Origin: Micromonospora pisi
GTDB lineage: Bacteria > Actinomycetota > Actinomycetes > Mycobacteriales > Micromonosporaceae
Assembly: GCF_003633685.1 (NCBI RefSeq)
Contig: NZ_RBKT01000001.1
Location: 3,348,001-3,412,000, forward strand
DNA: 64,000 nucleotides
Direction: 5' to 3'
Shown: piece after piece, positions 54,769 through 63,622 of the stretch
Layout of the letters: each line of letters opens with the position of its first letter
Numbering within the stretch: position 1 is the first letter of the stretch
Notes under the pieces: model-generated
Told to the model about the DNA's origin: nothing
What the model saw: only the letters and a program-made list of their open reading frames with translations
Database searches by the model: none
Position numbers and translations under genes: made by a program

Positions 54769-55800
54769 ATGACCATCACCAGGACCCGCATCCCCCAGGA
54801 TCTTGACCGCAACCTCGCTCTCGACCTGGTCCGGGTGACCGAGGCGGCGGCCATGGCCGCCGGTCGCTGGGTCGGCCGAGGCGACAAGGAGGGCGGGGAC
54901 GGCGCAGCCGTCGACGCCATGCGCAAGCTGATCAACTCGATTCCGATGCGCGGGGTCGTGGTGATCGGCGAGGGCGAGAAGGACAACGCGCCGATGCTCT
55001 TCAACGGCGAGGTGGTCGGCGACGGGACCGGCCCCGAGGTCGACGTGGCGGTCGACCCGGTGGACGGCACCACTCTGATGAGCAAGGGCATGCCGAACGC
55101 GCTCGCCGTACTCGCGGTCGCCGAACGCGGCGCGATGTTCGACCCGAGCGCTGTCTTCTACATGGAGAAGATCGCGGTCGGCCCGGCGTACGCGGACGCG
55201 ATCGACATCAACGCCGGAGTGGCCGACAACCTGCGCCGGATCGCCGAGGTGAAGGACACCGACATCTCCGATGTCACCGTCTGCGTCCTCGACCGACCCC
55301 GGCACGAAAGACTGGTCAAGGACATTCGCCGGACCGGCGCCGGCATCAGGTTCATCTCCGACGGCGACATCGCCGGTGCCATCGCGGCGGCCCGGGGCGA
55401 GTCCGGAGTCGACGTGCTGATGGGAATCGGCGGCACCCCCGAGGGCATCATCGCCGCCTGCGCGCTCAAGTGCATGGGCGGGGCGATGCAGGCGAAGCTC
55501 TGGCCCCAGGACGCCGACGAACGGGCGAAGGCGCTGGCCGCCGGACACGACCTCGACCGGGTGCTGCACACCGACGACCTGGTCACCGGGGACAACTGCT
55601 TCTTCGTCGCCACCGGCGTCACCTCGGGCGACCTGCTGCGCGGCGTGAGCTACCGCTCCGGCGGCGCGTACACGCAGTCGATCGTGATGCGCTCCAAGAG
55701 CGGCACGATCCGCGTGATCGACTCCTACCACCGGTTGGAGAAGCTCAACCTCTACTCGGCCGTCGACTACGACGGTCGTCCCCTGGCCGAGCAGGAATGA
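54769..55800 (+). CDS. glpX: Class II fructose-1,6-bisphosphatase
   Basis: A 343-residue gluconeogenic phosphatase. [22 protein letters not shown] and [21 protein letters not shown] contain the metal-binding residues of the GlpX class; [23 protein letters not shown] is also diagnostic. This is the only FBPase type in many actinobacteria. The ATG at 54769 follows GCGAGGAGGAG. The stop overlaps the transporter start by 4 bp. Confidence 0.95.
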   Translation: MTITRTRIPQDLDRNLALDLVRVTEAAAMAAGRWVGRGDKEGGDGAAVDAMRKLINSIPMRGVVVIGEGEKDNAPMLFNGEVVGDGTGPEVDVAVDPVDGTTLMSKGMPNALAVLAVAERGAMFDPSAVFYMEKIAVGPAYADAIDINAGVADNLRRIAEVKDTDISDVTVCVLDRPRHERLVKDIRRTGAGIRFISDGDIAGAIAAARGESGVDVLMGIGGTPEGIIAACALKCMGGAMQAKLWPQDADERAKALAAGHDLDRVLHTDDLVTGDNCFFVATGVTSGDLLRGVSYRSGGAYTQSIVMRSKSGTIRVIDSYHRLEKLNLYSAVDYDGRPLAEQE

Positions 55801-56762
55801 GCCTGCTCGACACGGGTACCACCGCGAAAATCACCCCGACCGCGCGCCGGGCCGGGGCCGTCGGCCTCGCCGTCGTCTCCGGCAGCGCGGTCGCGGTGCA
55901 GTCCCGGATCAACGGCGAACTCGGCGTACGCCTGCACGACGGCATCGCCGCAGCGGTGATCTCCTTCGGCATCGGGCTGGTCGCGCTCGTCGCGCTGGCC
56001 TTCGGCAGCTCCACCGGGCGGCGCCACCTCGGGGTGTTCCGCTCCGCCCTGCGAGACGGGTCGTTGCGCCCCTGGCAGTGTTTCGGCGGCGCCTGCGGCG
56101 CGTTCATGGTGGCCAACCAGGGGCTGACCGTCGGCCGGCTCGGCGTGGCGATCTTCACCGTCGCCGTGGTCGCCGGGCAGTCGGCGAGCAGCCTGGTGGT
56201 CGACCGGGCCGGTATCGGTCCGGGCGGCCGGCAACGCGTCACCGCCACCCGACTCGCCGGCGCGGCGCTCACCGTACCGGCGGTCTTCCTCGCTGTCGGC
56301 GACGGTCCGAACGACCCGGCCGGACTCGCCCTGGCCCTGCTGCCGCTCCTGGCCGGCTTGGGCCTGGCCTGGCAGCAGGCGGTCAACGGGCGGGTACGGG
56401 CAGCCTCCGGCAGCGTGCTGACCGCCACCCTGGTCAACTTCGCGGTCGGTCTGGCGGCGCTGCTCGTCGCGTTCGCCGTGAGCCTGGCGGTACGCGGCTG
56501 GCCGACCGGCGCGCTCCCCACCGAGCCCTGGCTCTATCTCGGCGGCCCGATCGGCATCCTGTTCATCGCGATCGCGGCCGCCCTGGTCCGCTTCACCGGC
56601 GTACTCCTGCTCGGTCTGGCGACGATCGCCGGCCAGGTGGTCGGCGCGGTGGTGATCGACGTGGCCGCTCCCGGTGGCGCCAGCGGGCCGGGCCCGTTCA
56701 CCCTGCTCGGCGCGGCCCTCACCCTGGCCGCCGTCCTCGTCGCCGCCCGACAGAAGAGTTGA
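55797..56762 (+). CDS. DMT-family transporter (YdcZ/DUF606 type)
   Basis: A 321-residue membrane protein with about ten helices arranged as an internal duplication (two YdcZ units). [26 protein letters not shown] opens the first half (the QSRxNxxLG motif), and [29 protein letters not shown] opens the second. Substrate unknown. It is coupled to glpX through an ATGA overlap. Its TGA stop is part of the following palindromic repeat. Confidence 0.85.
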   Translation: MSLLDTGTTAKITPTARRAGAVGLAVVSGSAVAVQSRINGELGVRLHDGIAAAVISFGIGLVALVALAFGSSTGRRHLGVFRSALRDGSLRPWQCFGGACGAFMVANQGLTVGRLGVAIFTVAVVAGQSASSLVVDRAGIGPGGRQRVTATRLAGAALTVPAVFLAVGDGPNDPAGLALALLPLLAGLGLAWQQAVNGRVRAASGSVLTATLVNFAVGLAALLVAFAVSLAVRGWPTGALPTEPWLYLGGPIGILFIAIAAALVRFTGVLLLGLATIAGQVVGAVVIDVAAPGGASGPGPFTLLGAALTLAAVLVAARQKS

Positions 56763-56812
56763 GGAAGGGCCCCTTCCTATCGTTTCCGGTGGTGGAAGGG
56801 GCCCTTCCTAAC
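56761..56812 (+). repeat. GGAAGGGCCCCTT palindromic repeat, complete copy behind the DMT gene
   Basis: First core GAGGAAGGGCCCCTTCC, spacer TATCGTTTCCGGTGGT, second core GGAAGGGGCCCTTCCTAACC. The element overlaps the TGA stop of the transporter gene. The spacer has diverged from the GTTATCGCTTT(T/C)TGTA form of the copies at 34.4 and 43.1 kb. Confidence 0.85.
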
Positions 56813-56865
56813 CAGGCGGCGGCGCGGGTGGCGGCGGGTGCGGCGGCAGGGCGCGGCGGCGATGG

Positions 56866-57834
56866 TCAGCCGGCGTCGGAAGAGTGTCCGGGAAAGAGGT
56901 GGGCGGCGGGGTCGATGACCACCGCCGCGTTGTTCACGGCGGTCGCCGCCTCACCGAAGCCGGTCGCGATCAGCCGGACCTTGCCCTTGTACTCGGTGAT
57001 GTCACCGGCGGCGAAGACCCGGGGCAGGTTGGTGGCCATCGTGCTGTCGACCAGGATGTGCCGCTTGTCGAGGTTCAGTCCCCACTCGGCGAGCGGCCCG
57101 AGGTCAGCGGTGAAGCCGAGTGCGGCGACCACGGTGTCGACCGGCACCGTCTCGGCGCTCCCACCCTTGACCACGATCTCCGCGCCGGTGACCGCACCGT
57201 CGCCGTGGATCCTGGTCACCTCGGCGTTGACGACGACGCGTACGGGCAGCTTGCGGACCCGCTCCACGGTCGCGGCGTGCGCCCGGAACTTCTCCCGTCG
57301 GTGCACCAGCGTGATCGAGGCTGCCAGTGGAGCCAGTGCCTGCGCCCAGTCGAAGGCCGAGTCCCCACCTCCGATGATCAGCACATCCTGACCGGCCAGG
57401 TCGGCCAGGTGCGGTACGAAGAAGACGATGCCGCTGCCGACGAAGCTGTCCGCCGCCGGGAGCGGACGGGGGGTGAAACTGCCGAGGCCGCCGGTGATCA
57501 GCACCGAGCCGCAGGCCAGTTCGGTGCCCCCGGTGAGACTCAGCACCGGCTTGCCGGACTGGTACGAGAGCTTCTCGGCGCGGACGCCGAGCAGATATTC
57601 GGGGTTGAACGTGGCGGCCTGGACCACCAGGTTCGCGACCAGGTCCCGGCCTTTGATCGACGGGAACCCGGCCACGTCGTAGATGACCTTCTCCGGATAC
57701 ATGGCGGTCACCTGGCCACCGGGCTCGGGAAGCGCATCGATGACGGCGACGGAGAGGCCCCGGAACCCGGCGTAGTAGGCGGCGAAGAGTCCGGTCGGGC
57801 CGGCTCCGATTATGGCGACATCGACCTCACGCAT
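56866..57834 (-). CDS. TrxR-like ferredoxin-NADP+ oxidoreductase
   Basis: A 322-residue flavoprotein. FAD-binding VDVAIIGAGPTGLFAAYYAG and NAD(P)-binding DVLIIGGGDSAFDWAQAL are present; the CxxC of thioredoxin reductases is absent (FNPEYLLG, VLITGGLGSFTPRPLPAAD instead). C-terminal NLPRVFAAGDITEYKGKVRLIATGFGEAATAVNNAA matches the YumC/Chlorobium-type ferredoxin-NADP reductases. It exchanges electrons between NADPH and ferredoxin, possibly the FdxA encoded in this window. The repeat after the DMT gene lies in the 103-bp convergent gap downstream. Confidence 0.9.
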   Translation of the reverse strand: MREVDVAIIGAGPTGLFAAYYAGFRGLSVAVIDALPEPGGQVTAMYPEKVIYDVAGFPSIKGRDLVANLVVQAATFNPEYLLGVRAEKLSYQSGKPVLSLTGGTELACGSVLITGGLGSFTPRPLPAADSFVGSGIVFFVPHLADLAGQDVLIIGGGDSAFDWAQALAPLAASITLVHRREKFRAHAATVERVRKLPVRVVVNAEVTRIHGDGAVTGAEIVVKGGSAETVPVDTVVAALGFTADLGPLAEWGLNLDKRHILVDSTMATNLPRVFAAGDITEYKGKVRLIATGFGEAATAVNNAAVVIDPAAHLFPGHSSDAG

Positions 57835-57969
57835 GTGCTCACCGTCGCCTTCCGCCTACGGATCAACATCTGCTGATTCCGACCGTAGGCGGCGCGACGT
57901 TGTGGAGGCAAGACACGTCCCATGCCGGATTCGCCAGCCGACCTCGGCGGCGCTGCCGGGGTCCGGCCG

Positions 57970-58620
57970 TCAGGGCAGCGTGAGGGTCGGGGCGGAGGAG
58001 TACGCGTCGCGTTGTGGGCGGCGCCGGAACAGGATCGCCGCCACCAGCCCTCCGATCAGCCCGAACAGGTGCCCCTGCCAGGAGATCGGCTCGTCGGTGG
58101 GGAGCACCCCGAACAGCTGCCCGCCGTAGAGCAGACCGACCAGCAGCACCACCGCGAAGTTCCACCAGCTCCGCTCGACGATGCCGCGCATGAGCAGCAG
58201 GCCCAGGTAGCCGAAGATGATCCCGCTGGCTCCCACCACGACCGAGTTCGCCGAGCCGGTGAACCAGACCCCCAGCCCACTCACGAACATGATCACCAGG
58301 GTGGAGTAGAGGAAGCGCCGGGCGCCAGCCGCCAGCACGAACGTGCCGAGCAGGATCAACGGCACGCTGTTGCTGTAGAGGTGGTTGAAGCCGTGGTGGA
58401 GGAAGGGCGCGAAGAAGATCCCGTCCAGCCCGTCGATCCGGTGCGGGATGATCCCGGCCGTGCCGTCCAGCCCCGCGTCCAGCCAGTAGTCGAACCCCTC
58501 GATGGCGAAGAGCACCGGCACGACCGCGCACATGGCCACGAACGCGCGGCCGAGGGCGGCGTAGAAGGCGTCGCTGCCGAACCGGTACGGGTCGCCGCCG
58601 CTACGGGAATCGAATGTCAC
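57970..58620 (-). CDS. Rhomboid-family intramembrane serine protease
   Basis: A 216-residue protein with six helices. The catalytic dyad is S132 in VVGASGIIFG and H184 in WQGHLFGLIGG; the oxyanion-hole HN motif reads HHGFNHLYSN. Length and topology fit the minimal bacterial rhomboid. Substrate unknown. Confidence 0.92.
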   Translation of the reverse strand: MTFDSRSGGDPYRFGSDAFYAALGRAFVAMCAVVPVLFAIEGFDYWLDAGLDGTAGIIPHRIDGLDGIFFAPFLHHGFNHLYSNSVPLILLGTFVLAAGARRFLYSTLVIMFVSGLGVWFTGSANSVVVGASGIIFGYLGLLLMRGIVERSWWNFAVVLLVGLLYGGQLFGVLPTDEPISWQGHLFGLIGGLVAAILFRRRPQRDAYSSAPTLTLP

Positions 58621-58703
58621 CCCTCAAGTAGCTATCAGCTATCGCCCGTAACCGCCACCCGACTCGTCACACCGGTCGCCGCCACGCCGGCCGCGCGCCG
58701 GAC

Positions 58704-58747
58704 AAAAAAGACCGAGGGGTACGGACCCTCGTCCGTCCCCCTCGGTC
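58704..58747 (-). terminator. Rho-independent terminator of the lytic transglycosylase gene
   Basis: On the minus strand GACCGAGGGG..GACGGAC / GTCCGT..CCCCTCGGTC pairs over about 16 positions (one mismatch), loop GAGG, followed by TTTTTT. Located 19 nt after the stop. This is the most classical terminator in the window. Confidence 0.85.
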
Positions 58748-58765
58748 GGCGAGGCCGGTCGAGCC

Positions 58766-59440
58766 TCAGTAGTAGCCGTTGTTCTGGAAGTAGGTCCACG
58801 CCCCACAGGGCGTCTTGTACCGCCCCTTGATGTAGCTCAGGCCCCACTTGATCTGGGTGGCCGCACTGTTCTGCCAGTCCGCGCCGTACGCGCTCATCTT
58901 GCTGCCGGGCTTGGCCTGCGGGATGCCGTACGCACCAGAGGGATTGCTCGCCTTGGGGTTCCAGCCGCTCTCCTTGGTCCAGAGCTTCTCCAGGCAGGGC
59001 ATCTCGGCAATCGGGAAGCCGGCTTCGAGCATGAGCGCACAGCCGACCGCGCGGTTGCCGCTGTACTCGTTGCACGAATCCGGGATCGGACCGTCGTACG
59101 GCTTGGCCGGCGCGTTGGCCGCCCGCTGCTCACGCTTCTTCCGATCCGCCGCCGCGTCGGCCTTGCGGGCCCGCTCAGCGGCCGCCTTGGCGGTCTCGGC
59201 GGCCTTACGGGTGGCTTCCTGCTCGGCGGCCACCTGTGCCGCCATCGCCTGCTTGTGCGCGGCGTTGCGCTCACGCAGCAATTGGAACTCGGCGCGCTCG
59301 GCGTCAGCGACGAGTTGGGCGTCGATTCCGCTCTGTTGGGTTTCCCGGTCTTCACCCAGGAAATAGCCACCAGCAACACCCACCAGCAGCATTGAGACCG
59401 CGAGCGTCCGGACGCCGTAGCGGCTCCACAGCCGACTCAC
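58766..59440 (-). CDS. Secreted/anchored lytic transglycosylase (SLT-domain)
   Basis: A 224-residue protein. Signal anchor VRTLAVSMLLVGVAGGYFLG is followed by an Ala/Lys/Glu-rich coiled-coil (residues ~45-110) and a C-terminal SLT-like domain with the catalytic Glu E157 in LWTKESGWNPKASNPSGAYGIPQAKPGSKM and the final SYIKGRYKTPCGAWTYFQNNGYY. It cleaves peptidoglycan outside the membrane. GTG at 59440 behind GAAGGGAA. The 289-bp gap to phoH2 shows no gene; I looked for a c-di-AMP riboswitch there and found none. Confidence 0.88.
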   Translation of the reverse strand: MSRLWSRYGVRTLAVSMLLVGVAGGYFLGEDRETQQSGIDAQLVADAERAEFQLLRERNAAHKQAMAAQVAAEQEATRKAAETAKAAAERARKADAAADRKKREQRAANAPAKPYDGPIPDSCNEYSGNRAVGCALMLEAGFPIAEMPCLEKLWTKESGWNPKASNPSGAYGIPQAKPGSKMSAYGADWQNSAATQIKWGLSYIKGRYKTPCGAWTYFQNNGYY

Positions 59441-59729
59441 GAAGTGTTCCCTTCGTCGGGGACAAGGACCGGCGCGAACCAACCCGTGCGGGGCCGGTGC
59501 TTTCCGCGCCGCGAGCACTCGGTCCGACCGGACCGCTGTTACGGACGACTCGTGATCGTCCGCACCATTTGCCCTTGGAAACCGATCTTCGACGATGTCC
59601 GTGAGGCAGCAGTTGCTCGAAGCACACCATCGCGCACAGTGAGTCGGCTGGGAAACCAACGACGGCGATTGTGACTTGTGCCACTCAAAATACCGGCACA
59701 AACCAGTCGAATAGCCCCAGTAGGTGCTA

Positions 59730-61142
59730 CTACAGCGGGATGTCCTCCAGGAGATCGGTGACCACTTCCGCGATCGGCGACCGCTCCGAACGGGTCAGGG
59801 TCACGTGCGCGAAGAGCGGATGACCCTTGAGTGCCTCGATCACCGCCGTGACGCCGTCATGCCGGCCGACCCGCAGGTTGTCGCGCTGGGCGACATCGTG
59901 GGTGAGCACCACCCGCGATCCCTGTCCCACCCGGGACAACACGGTGAGCAGCACCCCGCGCTCCAGCGACTGCGCCTCGTCCACGATGACAAAGGCGTCG
60001 TGCAGGCTCCGGCCACGGATGTGGGTGAGCGGCAGCACCTCCAGCATCCCGCGCGCCAGCACCTCGTCCATGACGTTCTCGTGCACCACCGCGCCGAGGG
60101 TGTCGAAGACCGCCTGCGCCCAGGGCGACATCTTCTCCGACTCGGACCCGGGCAGGTAGCCCAACTCCTGGCCACCGACCGCGTAGAGCGGCCGGAACAC
60201 GATCACCTTCTTGTGCCGACGGCGTTCCATCACCGCCTCCAGCCCGGCACAGAGCGCCAGGGCGGACTTTCCGGTTCCGGCCCGACCCCCCAGCGAGACG
60301 ATCCCGATCGACTCGTCCAGCAGGAGATCCAGCGCGATCCGCTGCTCCGCCGAGCGGCCCCGCAGCCCGAACGCCTCCCGATCGCCACGGACCAGCCGTA
60401 CGGACTTGTCCGGCCCGACCCGGCCGAGCGCCGAGCCACGGGGCGAGTGCAGCACCAACCCGGTGTGGCACGGCATACCGGCCGCCTCGTCGAGATCCAG
60501 CGGCTCGCCCCCGTACAGCTGCTTGATCTGTTCCTCGCCCAGCTCCAACTCGGCCATTCCGGTCCAGGTCGGGTCGCTGGCCTGGCCATGCCGGTACTCG
60601 TCCGCGGTGAGGCCGACGGAAGCGGCCTTGACCCGCAGCGGCATGTCCTTGCTGACCAGGATGACCTCGCGGCCCTCGGCCGCCAGGTTGAGGGCGACGG
60701 AGAGGATCCGGGTGTCGTTGGACTCGTTCCGGAACCCGGGTGGGAGCACCGAGTCGTCGGCGTGGTTCAGCTCGACCCGCAGCGTGCCGCCGAGATCGTT
60801 GGTGGGCACCGGCTGATCCAGCCGGCCATGCTTGATCCGCAGTTCGTCGAGCATGCGCAGGGCTTGGCGGGCGAACCAGCCGAGCTCCGGATGGTGTCGC
60901 TTCCCTTCGAGTTCGGAGATCACCACCAGCGGGAGCACCACCTCGTGCTCGGCGAACCGGTGGAAAGCGGCTGGGTCGGAGAGCAACACCGAGGTGTCCA
61001 GCACGTAGGCACGGCCGGCTGGTGCGGGCTCCGGACCGGCGGACGGGGCCGTGCTGGCCCTCCGTCCGCCTCTGGCACGCCCGGTCGCGGGAGTCGCGCC
61101 CGGGTCCTGGTCGGCCCTGGAGTTGGTACGGCGAGTCGTCAC
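59730..61142 (-). CDS. PhoH2-type protein: PIN ribonuclease domain fused to PhoH ATPase/helicase
   Basis: A 470-residue protein. A ~45-residue basic, disordered N-terminus precedes the PIN domain (~45-190; [16 protein letters not shown] with the first catalytic Asp, [39 protein letters not shown]) and the PhoH domain (~230-465; Walker [14 protein letters not shown], Walker [13 protein letters not shown]). PhoH2 proteins unwind and cleave RNA and behave as toxin-antitoxin-like modules in mycobacteria. GTG at 61142 after GGAGCAGCCT. Confidence 0.9.
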   Translation of the reverse strand: MTTRRTNSRADQDPGATPATGRARGGRRASTAPSAGPEPAPAGRAYVLDTSVLLSDPAAFHRFAEHEVVLPLVVISELEGKRHHPELGWFARQALRMLDELRIKHGRLDQPVPTNDLGGTLRVELNHADDSVLPPGFRNESNDTRILSVALNLAAEGREVILVSKDMPLRVKAASVGLTADEYRHGQASDPTWTGMAELELGEEQIKQLYGGEPLDLDEAAGMPCHTGLVLHSPRGSALGRVGPDKSVRLVRGDREAFGLRGRSAEQRIALDLLLDESIGIVSLGGRAGTGKSALALCAGLEAVMERRRHKKVIVFRPLYAVGGQELGYLPGSESEKMSPWAQAVFDTLGAVVHENVMDEVLARGMLEVLPLTHIRGRSLHDAFVIVDEAQSLERGVLLTVLSRVGQGSRVVLTHDVAQRDNLRVGRHDGVTAVIEALKGHPLFAHVTLTRSERSPIAEVVTDLLEDIPL

Positions 61143-61622
61143 AGGCTGCTCCGGCGGGCGTGCACCCGGTCCGCCCGCGTTCCGCCTCGTCCGGTGCCCG
61201 GAACCACGGGGTCGGATGCGGGCCCCATGGATCAGTACGCGAAAGCTCCAGGCCGTCCGGCTGGCGTGGGATGACCCCTCGCCATGTCTAGACGCTAGCT
61301 GTCGGATGCTCACGCGGCTAGGGCATACCGAATGCATCTCGCCACCATCCGGCTGCCGTTCCCCGACGCCCGTTACACCTGGCTACGACGCTTCGGGTGG
61401 GTCGGGCGGCCCGTGATCACCGAGCGCATCCGGCCCGCCGGGCCGGAGGTCTCGACCGACCCCCGGCCCGGCGGCACGGAGACCGGCCGGGATGCATGCC
61501 CCCTGCGCGCACCCCGGCCGGTGGGATCACCGTCACCGGTCTGACGTGATCCCGACGGTGCGTGTCCGCCGCGGACGACGCACCGTGATCGCAGGAGACC
61601 GCTCACTCCACCGCGTCACCGG
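61143..61622. other. Intergenic region upstream of phoH2
   Basis: 480 bp. A 70-codon plus-strand frame at 61332-61544 is open but has no ribosome binding site or recognised family. The hairpin at 61555-61586 is annotated separately. Nothing else is clear. Confidence 0.5.
61555..61586 (-). terminator. Hairpin downstream of the small membrane protein gene
   Basis: ACGGTGCGTGTCCGC pairs with GCGGACGACGCACCGT around a single C with one bulged G (15 pairs). It lies 37 nt past the stop of the minus-strand gene at 61623. No T-run. Confidence 0.5.
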
Positions 61623-61961
61623 CTAAACGTTCCGGCCGGCGTACGCGTCGGTGGAATGCCGTCCGCCGTTGGTCGCGGTCCCCGCGAAAGAAGCACCCGT
61701 GTAGGTCGTGCCCTGGTCCGTCCCGGACGGGTCAGGGCCGGTGGCGGAGGGGCCGGTCGGCGGTCCCGCCAGCACCGAGGCGATGGCGGCCTGGGCTTCA
61801 CGCCGACGGCGGTTCCACGCCCCCCGGTCACCGTCGAAGTAGCCCTGCCGGTAGCCGAAGCGGTAACCGATCCGGTAGCTGAGCTGTCCGTGCAGCCGGC
61901 CGGCGGCGTAGCTGGACGAGCCCAGCAGGAGTACCAGGAAGACCGCGAAGAAGGGACTCAT
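61623..61961 (-). CDS. Small hypothetical membrane protein with tyrosine/glycine repeats
   Basis: A 112-residue protein. The N-terminal segment SPFFAVFLVLLLGSSSYAAG is a membrane anchor or signal. YRIGYRFGYRQGYFDG follows, a short Y-R-x-G repeat, then an Arg-rich stretch (WNRRRREAQ) and a Pro/Thr/Gly-rich disordered tail. No known domain. ATG at 61961; 31 bp downstream of the gene at 61993, so probably co-transcribed with it. Confidence 0.65.
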   Translation of the reverse strand: MSPFFAVFLVLLLGSSSYAAGRLHGQLSYRIGYRFGYRQGYFDGDRGAWNRRRREAQAAIASVLAGPPTGPSATGPDPSGTDQGTTYTGASFAGTATNGGRHSTDAYAGRNV

Positions 61962-61992
61962 CGGATCACTCCGACCTGTGTGCCTGGCCCGT

Positions 61993-62337
61993 TCATGAGT
62001 CCTCCGACTCGGTCGGGGTGGGATCCGTGATGAGCAGCCGGTCCAGATCGTCGGTGCTCACCTCTTCGACCAGCTCGACGCTGATCCGGCAGCCGTCGAG
62101 CACGACCTCGGCGACGGAGGCCCGGCGGATCTCGCCGCCGGCGTCGTACACCCGCACACTCAACTCGGGACACCCGAGATGCGTACGCCACGAGTTCCAT
62201 TCGGCCCGGTCACCGACGTTGAGCGAGAGATAGCGGCACCCGCGCGCCAGATACAGCCGCCACGGGGCGCTGAGTCCGGCCGCCACCCCGTCGGCGATCA
62301 GACCGAACGCCTGGGCACGGGTCGCGAGTTCGGTCAC
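61993..62337 (-). CDS. Hypothetical 114-residue protein
   Basis: A small acidic protein without membrane segments or signal. LSAPWRLYLARGCRYLSLNVGDRAEWNSW and VVLDGCRISVELVEEVSTDDLDRLL suggest alternating strands. I do not recognise a family. GTG at 62337, divergent from the XRE regulator; four CACGT-type boxes lie just upstream. Confidence 0.65.
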   Translation of the reverse strand: MTELATRAQAFGLIADGVAAGLSAPWRLYLARGCRYLSLNVGDRAEWNSWRTHLGCPELSVRVYDAGGEIRRASVAEVVLDGCRISVELVEEVSTDDLDRLLITDPTPTESEDS

Positions 62338-62366
62338 CGAATCCCTCCTGTCACGAGGAAGTGACC

Positions 62367-62424
62367 CACGTGAGCACAGATGGTCTCAAGCACGTGACAC
62401 ACGTTAGATCGTCCCACGTACGTG
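62367..62424. promoter_or_regulatory. Cluster of CACGTG-type boxes between divergent genes
   Basis: CACGTGA at 62367-62373, CACGTGAC at 62391-62398, ACACGTT at 62399-62405 and the palindrome CACGTACGTG at 62415-62424 followed by ACAG. The boxes are 8-24 nt apart, within 90 bp upstream of the gene at 62337 and about 180-240 bp upstream of the XRE gene. The window elsewhere has no such cluster. They may be operators for the divergent XRE regulator. Confidence 0.5.
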
Positions 62425-62601
62425 ACAGTATCATCTTTTCGTCTGATTACCCCCAGACCTGCGTACCACTAGTCTGACCACGTGATACCCCTCAACACGA
62501 GCAGTAAGTCGTTTACCGGAATACCCGCCCAGTTGTCACGTGCGCGGCACACAGAGGCACCACCCCCGACAGAATCGGCCGACTGGCCGTACCGTCACCG
62601 C

Positions 62602-63042
62602 GTGCCGGACAGTGCCCACGGGCGCAAGATTGCCTTCGCCGCCTTCGTACGCAAGGCCCTCGACGACGCCCGCGCCAACCGCGCCTGGACCGGCACGGAG
62701 GTTTCCCGGCGGACCGGCGTCTCCCGCCAGACCATCAACAGGTGGGTACGCGGCGAGTGGGCCAGCGACCCCGAGGCGGAACGGGTCGTCGCGTTCTGTG
62801 AGGGGCTCGGCCTCAATCCGACCACCGCCTTCGGGGTGCTCGGCTGGGACCGCGCCACCTCGACGCGAACCGCGCCACCCACTCCGCCGATGGACCCGGA
62901 CGTCGAGGCGCTGCTCCGCCGACTGGTGGATCCAAACGTCTCCGAGGCGGAGAAATTTCACATCAGGGAGACAATCAGATATCTGGCCTACCGGCCCACC
63001 TTGCCAGTAGATGTCCGAAAAGGGGGCAAACGAGCAGGCTAG
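62602..63042 (+). CDS. XRE/Cro-like helix-turn-helix regulator
   Basis: A ~146-residue protein. The helix-turn-helix lies at residues ~15-70: RKIAFAAFVRKALDDARANRAWTGTEVSRRTGVSRQTINRWVRGEWASDPEAERVVAFCEGLGL. The C-terminal part (DPDVEALLRRLVDPNVSEAEKFHIRETIRYL) is helical and may be for oligomerisation. I chose the GTG at 62602; a start at 62482 would add a Pro/Ser-rich 40 residues. Probable local regulator of the divergent genes at 61.6-62.3 kb. Confidence 0.8.
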   Translation: MPDSAHGRKIAFAAFVRKALDDARANRAWTGTEVSRRTGVSRQTINRWVRGEWASDPEAERVVAFCEGLGLNPTTAFGVLGWDRATSTRTAPPTPPMDPDVEALLRRLVDPNVSEAEKFHIRETIRYLAYRPTLPVDVRKGGKRAG

Positions 63043-63203
63043 TTCCTCATATGGCGCAAGAATCACCATGCTTCTCATGCGTACCGCACCAGCACCTGAA
63101 TACGCGCGCTAACGTGCCTTTTCGTACTGCTTGGGCTCGTCGTCGGCGGGGGGACGGGACAAAGCCGAACCCAGCCCTGCGGGACAGAAGGAGGGGTCTA
63201 GCC

Positions 63204-63569
63204 ATGACCCTGAAATGGATGGCAGTCATGGTCGCGGCCGTGTCAGTGACACTGTGCGTGACCGCCAACGTCGTGCTCGGCACGGTCAATGGCGCAGAAC
63301 TTCCGGTCGTGGTGAACATGATCGCCCTCACCGCCACCGGCGTCGCGACCGTACTTGCCGTGGTCGCAGACCTGCACGAGCGCCTCAACGAGCGCGTCAC
63401 CGCGCTCACCGAATTCCTCATCGCCCGCCTGAACGAACTAGACAGCCACACCGGCGACCGCAACACCGGATTCGTCGAGGGTTACCTGCTCAGCCACCCC
63501 GACCCTTCGGTGGTGCCGATCGGGCCCCGGCTACACAGCCGCCGAGCCATGCTCGGGGGCGACGACTGA
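63204..63569 (+). CDS. Small hypothetical membrane protein
   Basis: A 121-residue protein: two membrane segments near the N terminus (WMAVMVAAVSVTLCVTANVVL, VVNMIALTATGVATVLAVVA), then a heptad-like helix HERLNERVTALTEFLIARLNELDS and a polar tail. No domain recognised. The ATG at 63204 has a clear GAAGGAGGGG site. Follows the XRE gene by 161 bp. Confidence 0.7.
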   Translation: MTLKWMAVMVAAVSVTLCVTANVVLGTVNGAELPVVVNMIALTATGVATVLAVVADLHERLNERVTALTEFLIARLNELDSHTGDRNTGFVEGYLLSHPDPSVVPIGPRLHSRRAMLGGDD

Positions 63570-63622
63570 AGGTTCAGACAGACGCCATCTAGAACGGTAA
63601 CGACCGGGGTACGCTGACGCCC

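Noticed and set aside
59441-59729. Possible c-di-AMP (ydaO) riboswitch ahead of the lytic transglycosylase gene
   Set aside because: Such riboswitches often precede cell-wall hydrolases in actinobacteria, but I could not find the conserved core motifs on the minus strand here.
61332-61544. A 70-codon plus-strand ORF starting [15 protein letters not shown]
   Set aside because: No ribosome binding site, no known family, and the second half is Pro/Gly-rich like translated spacer. It cannot be excluded, but I do not support it.
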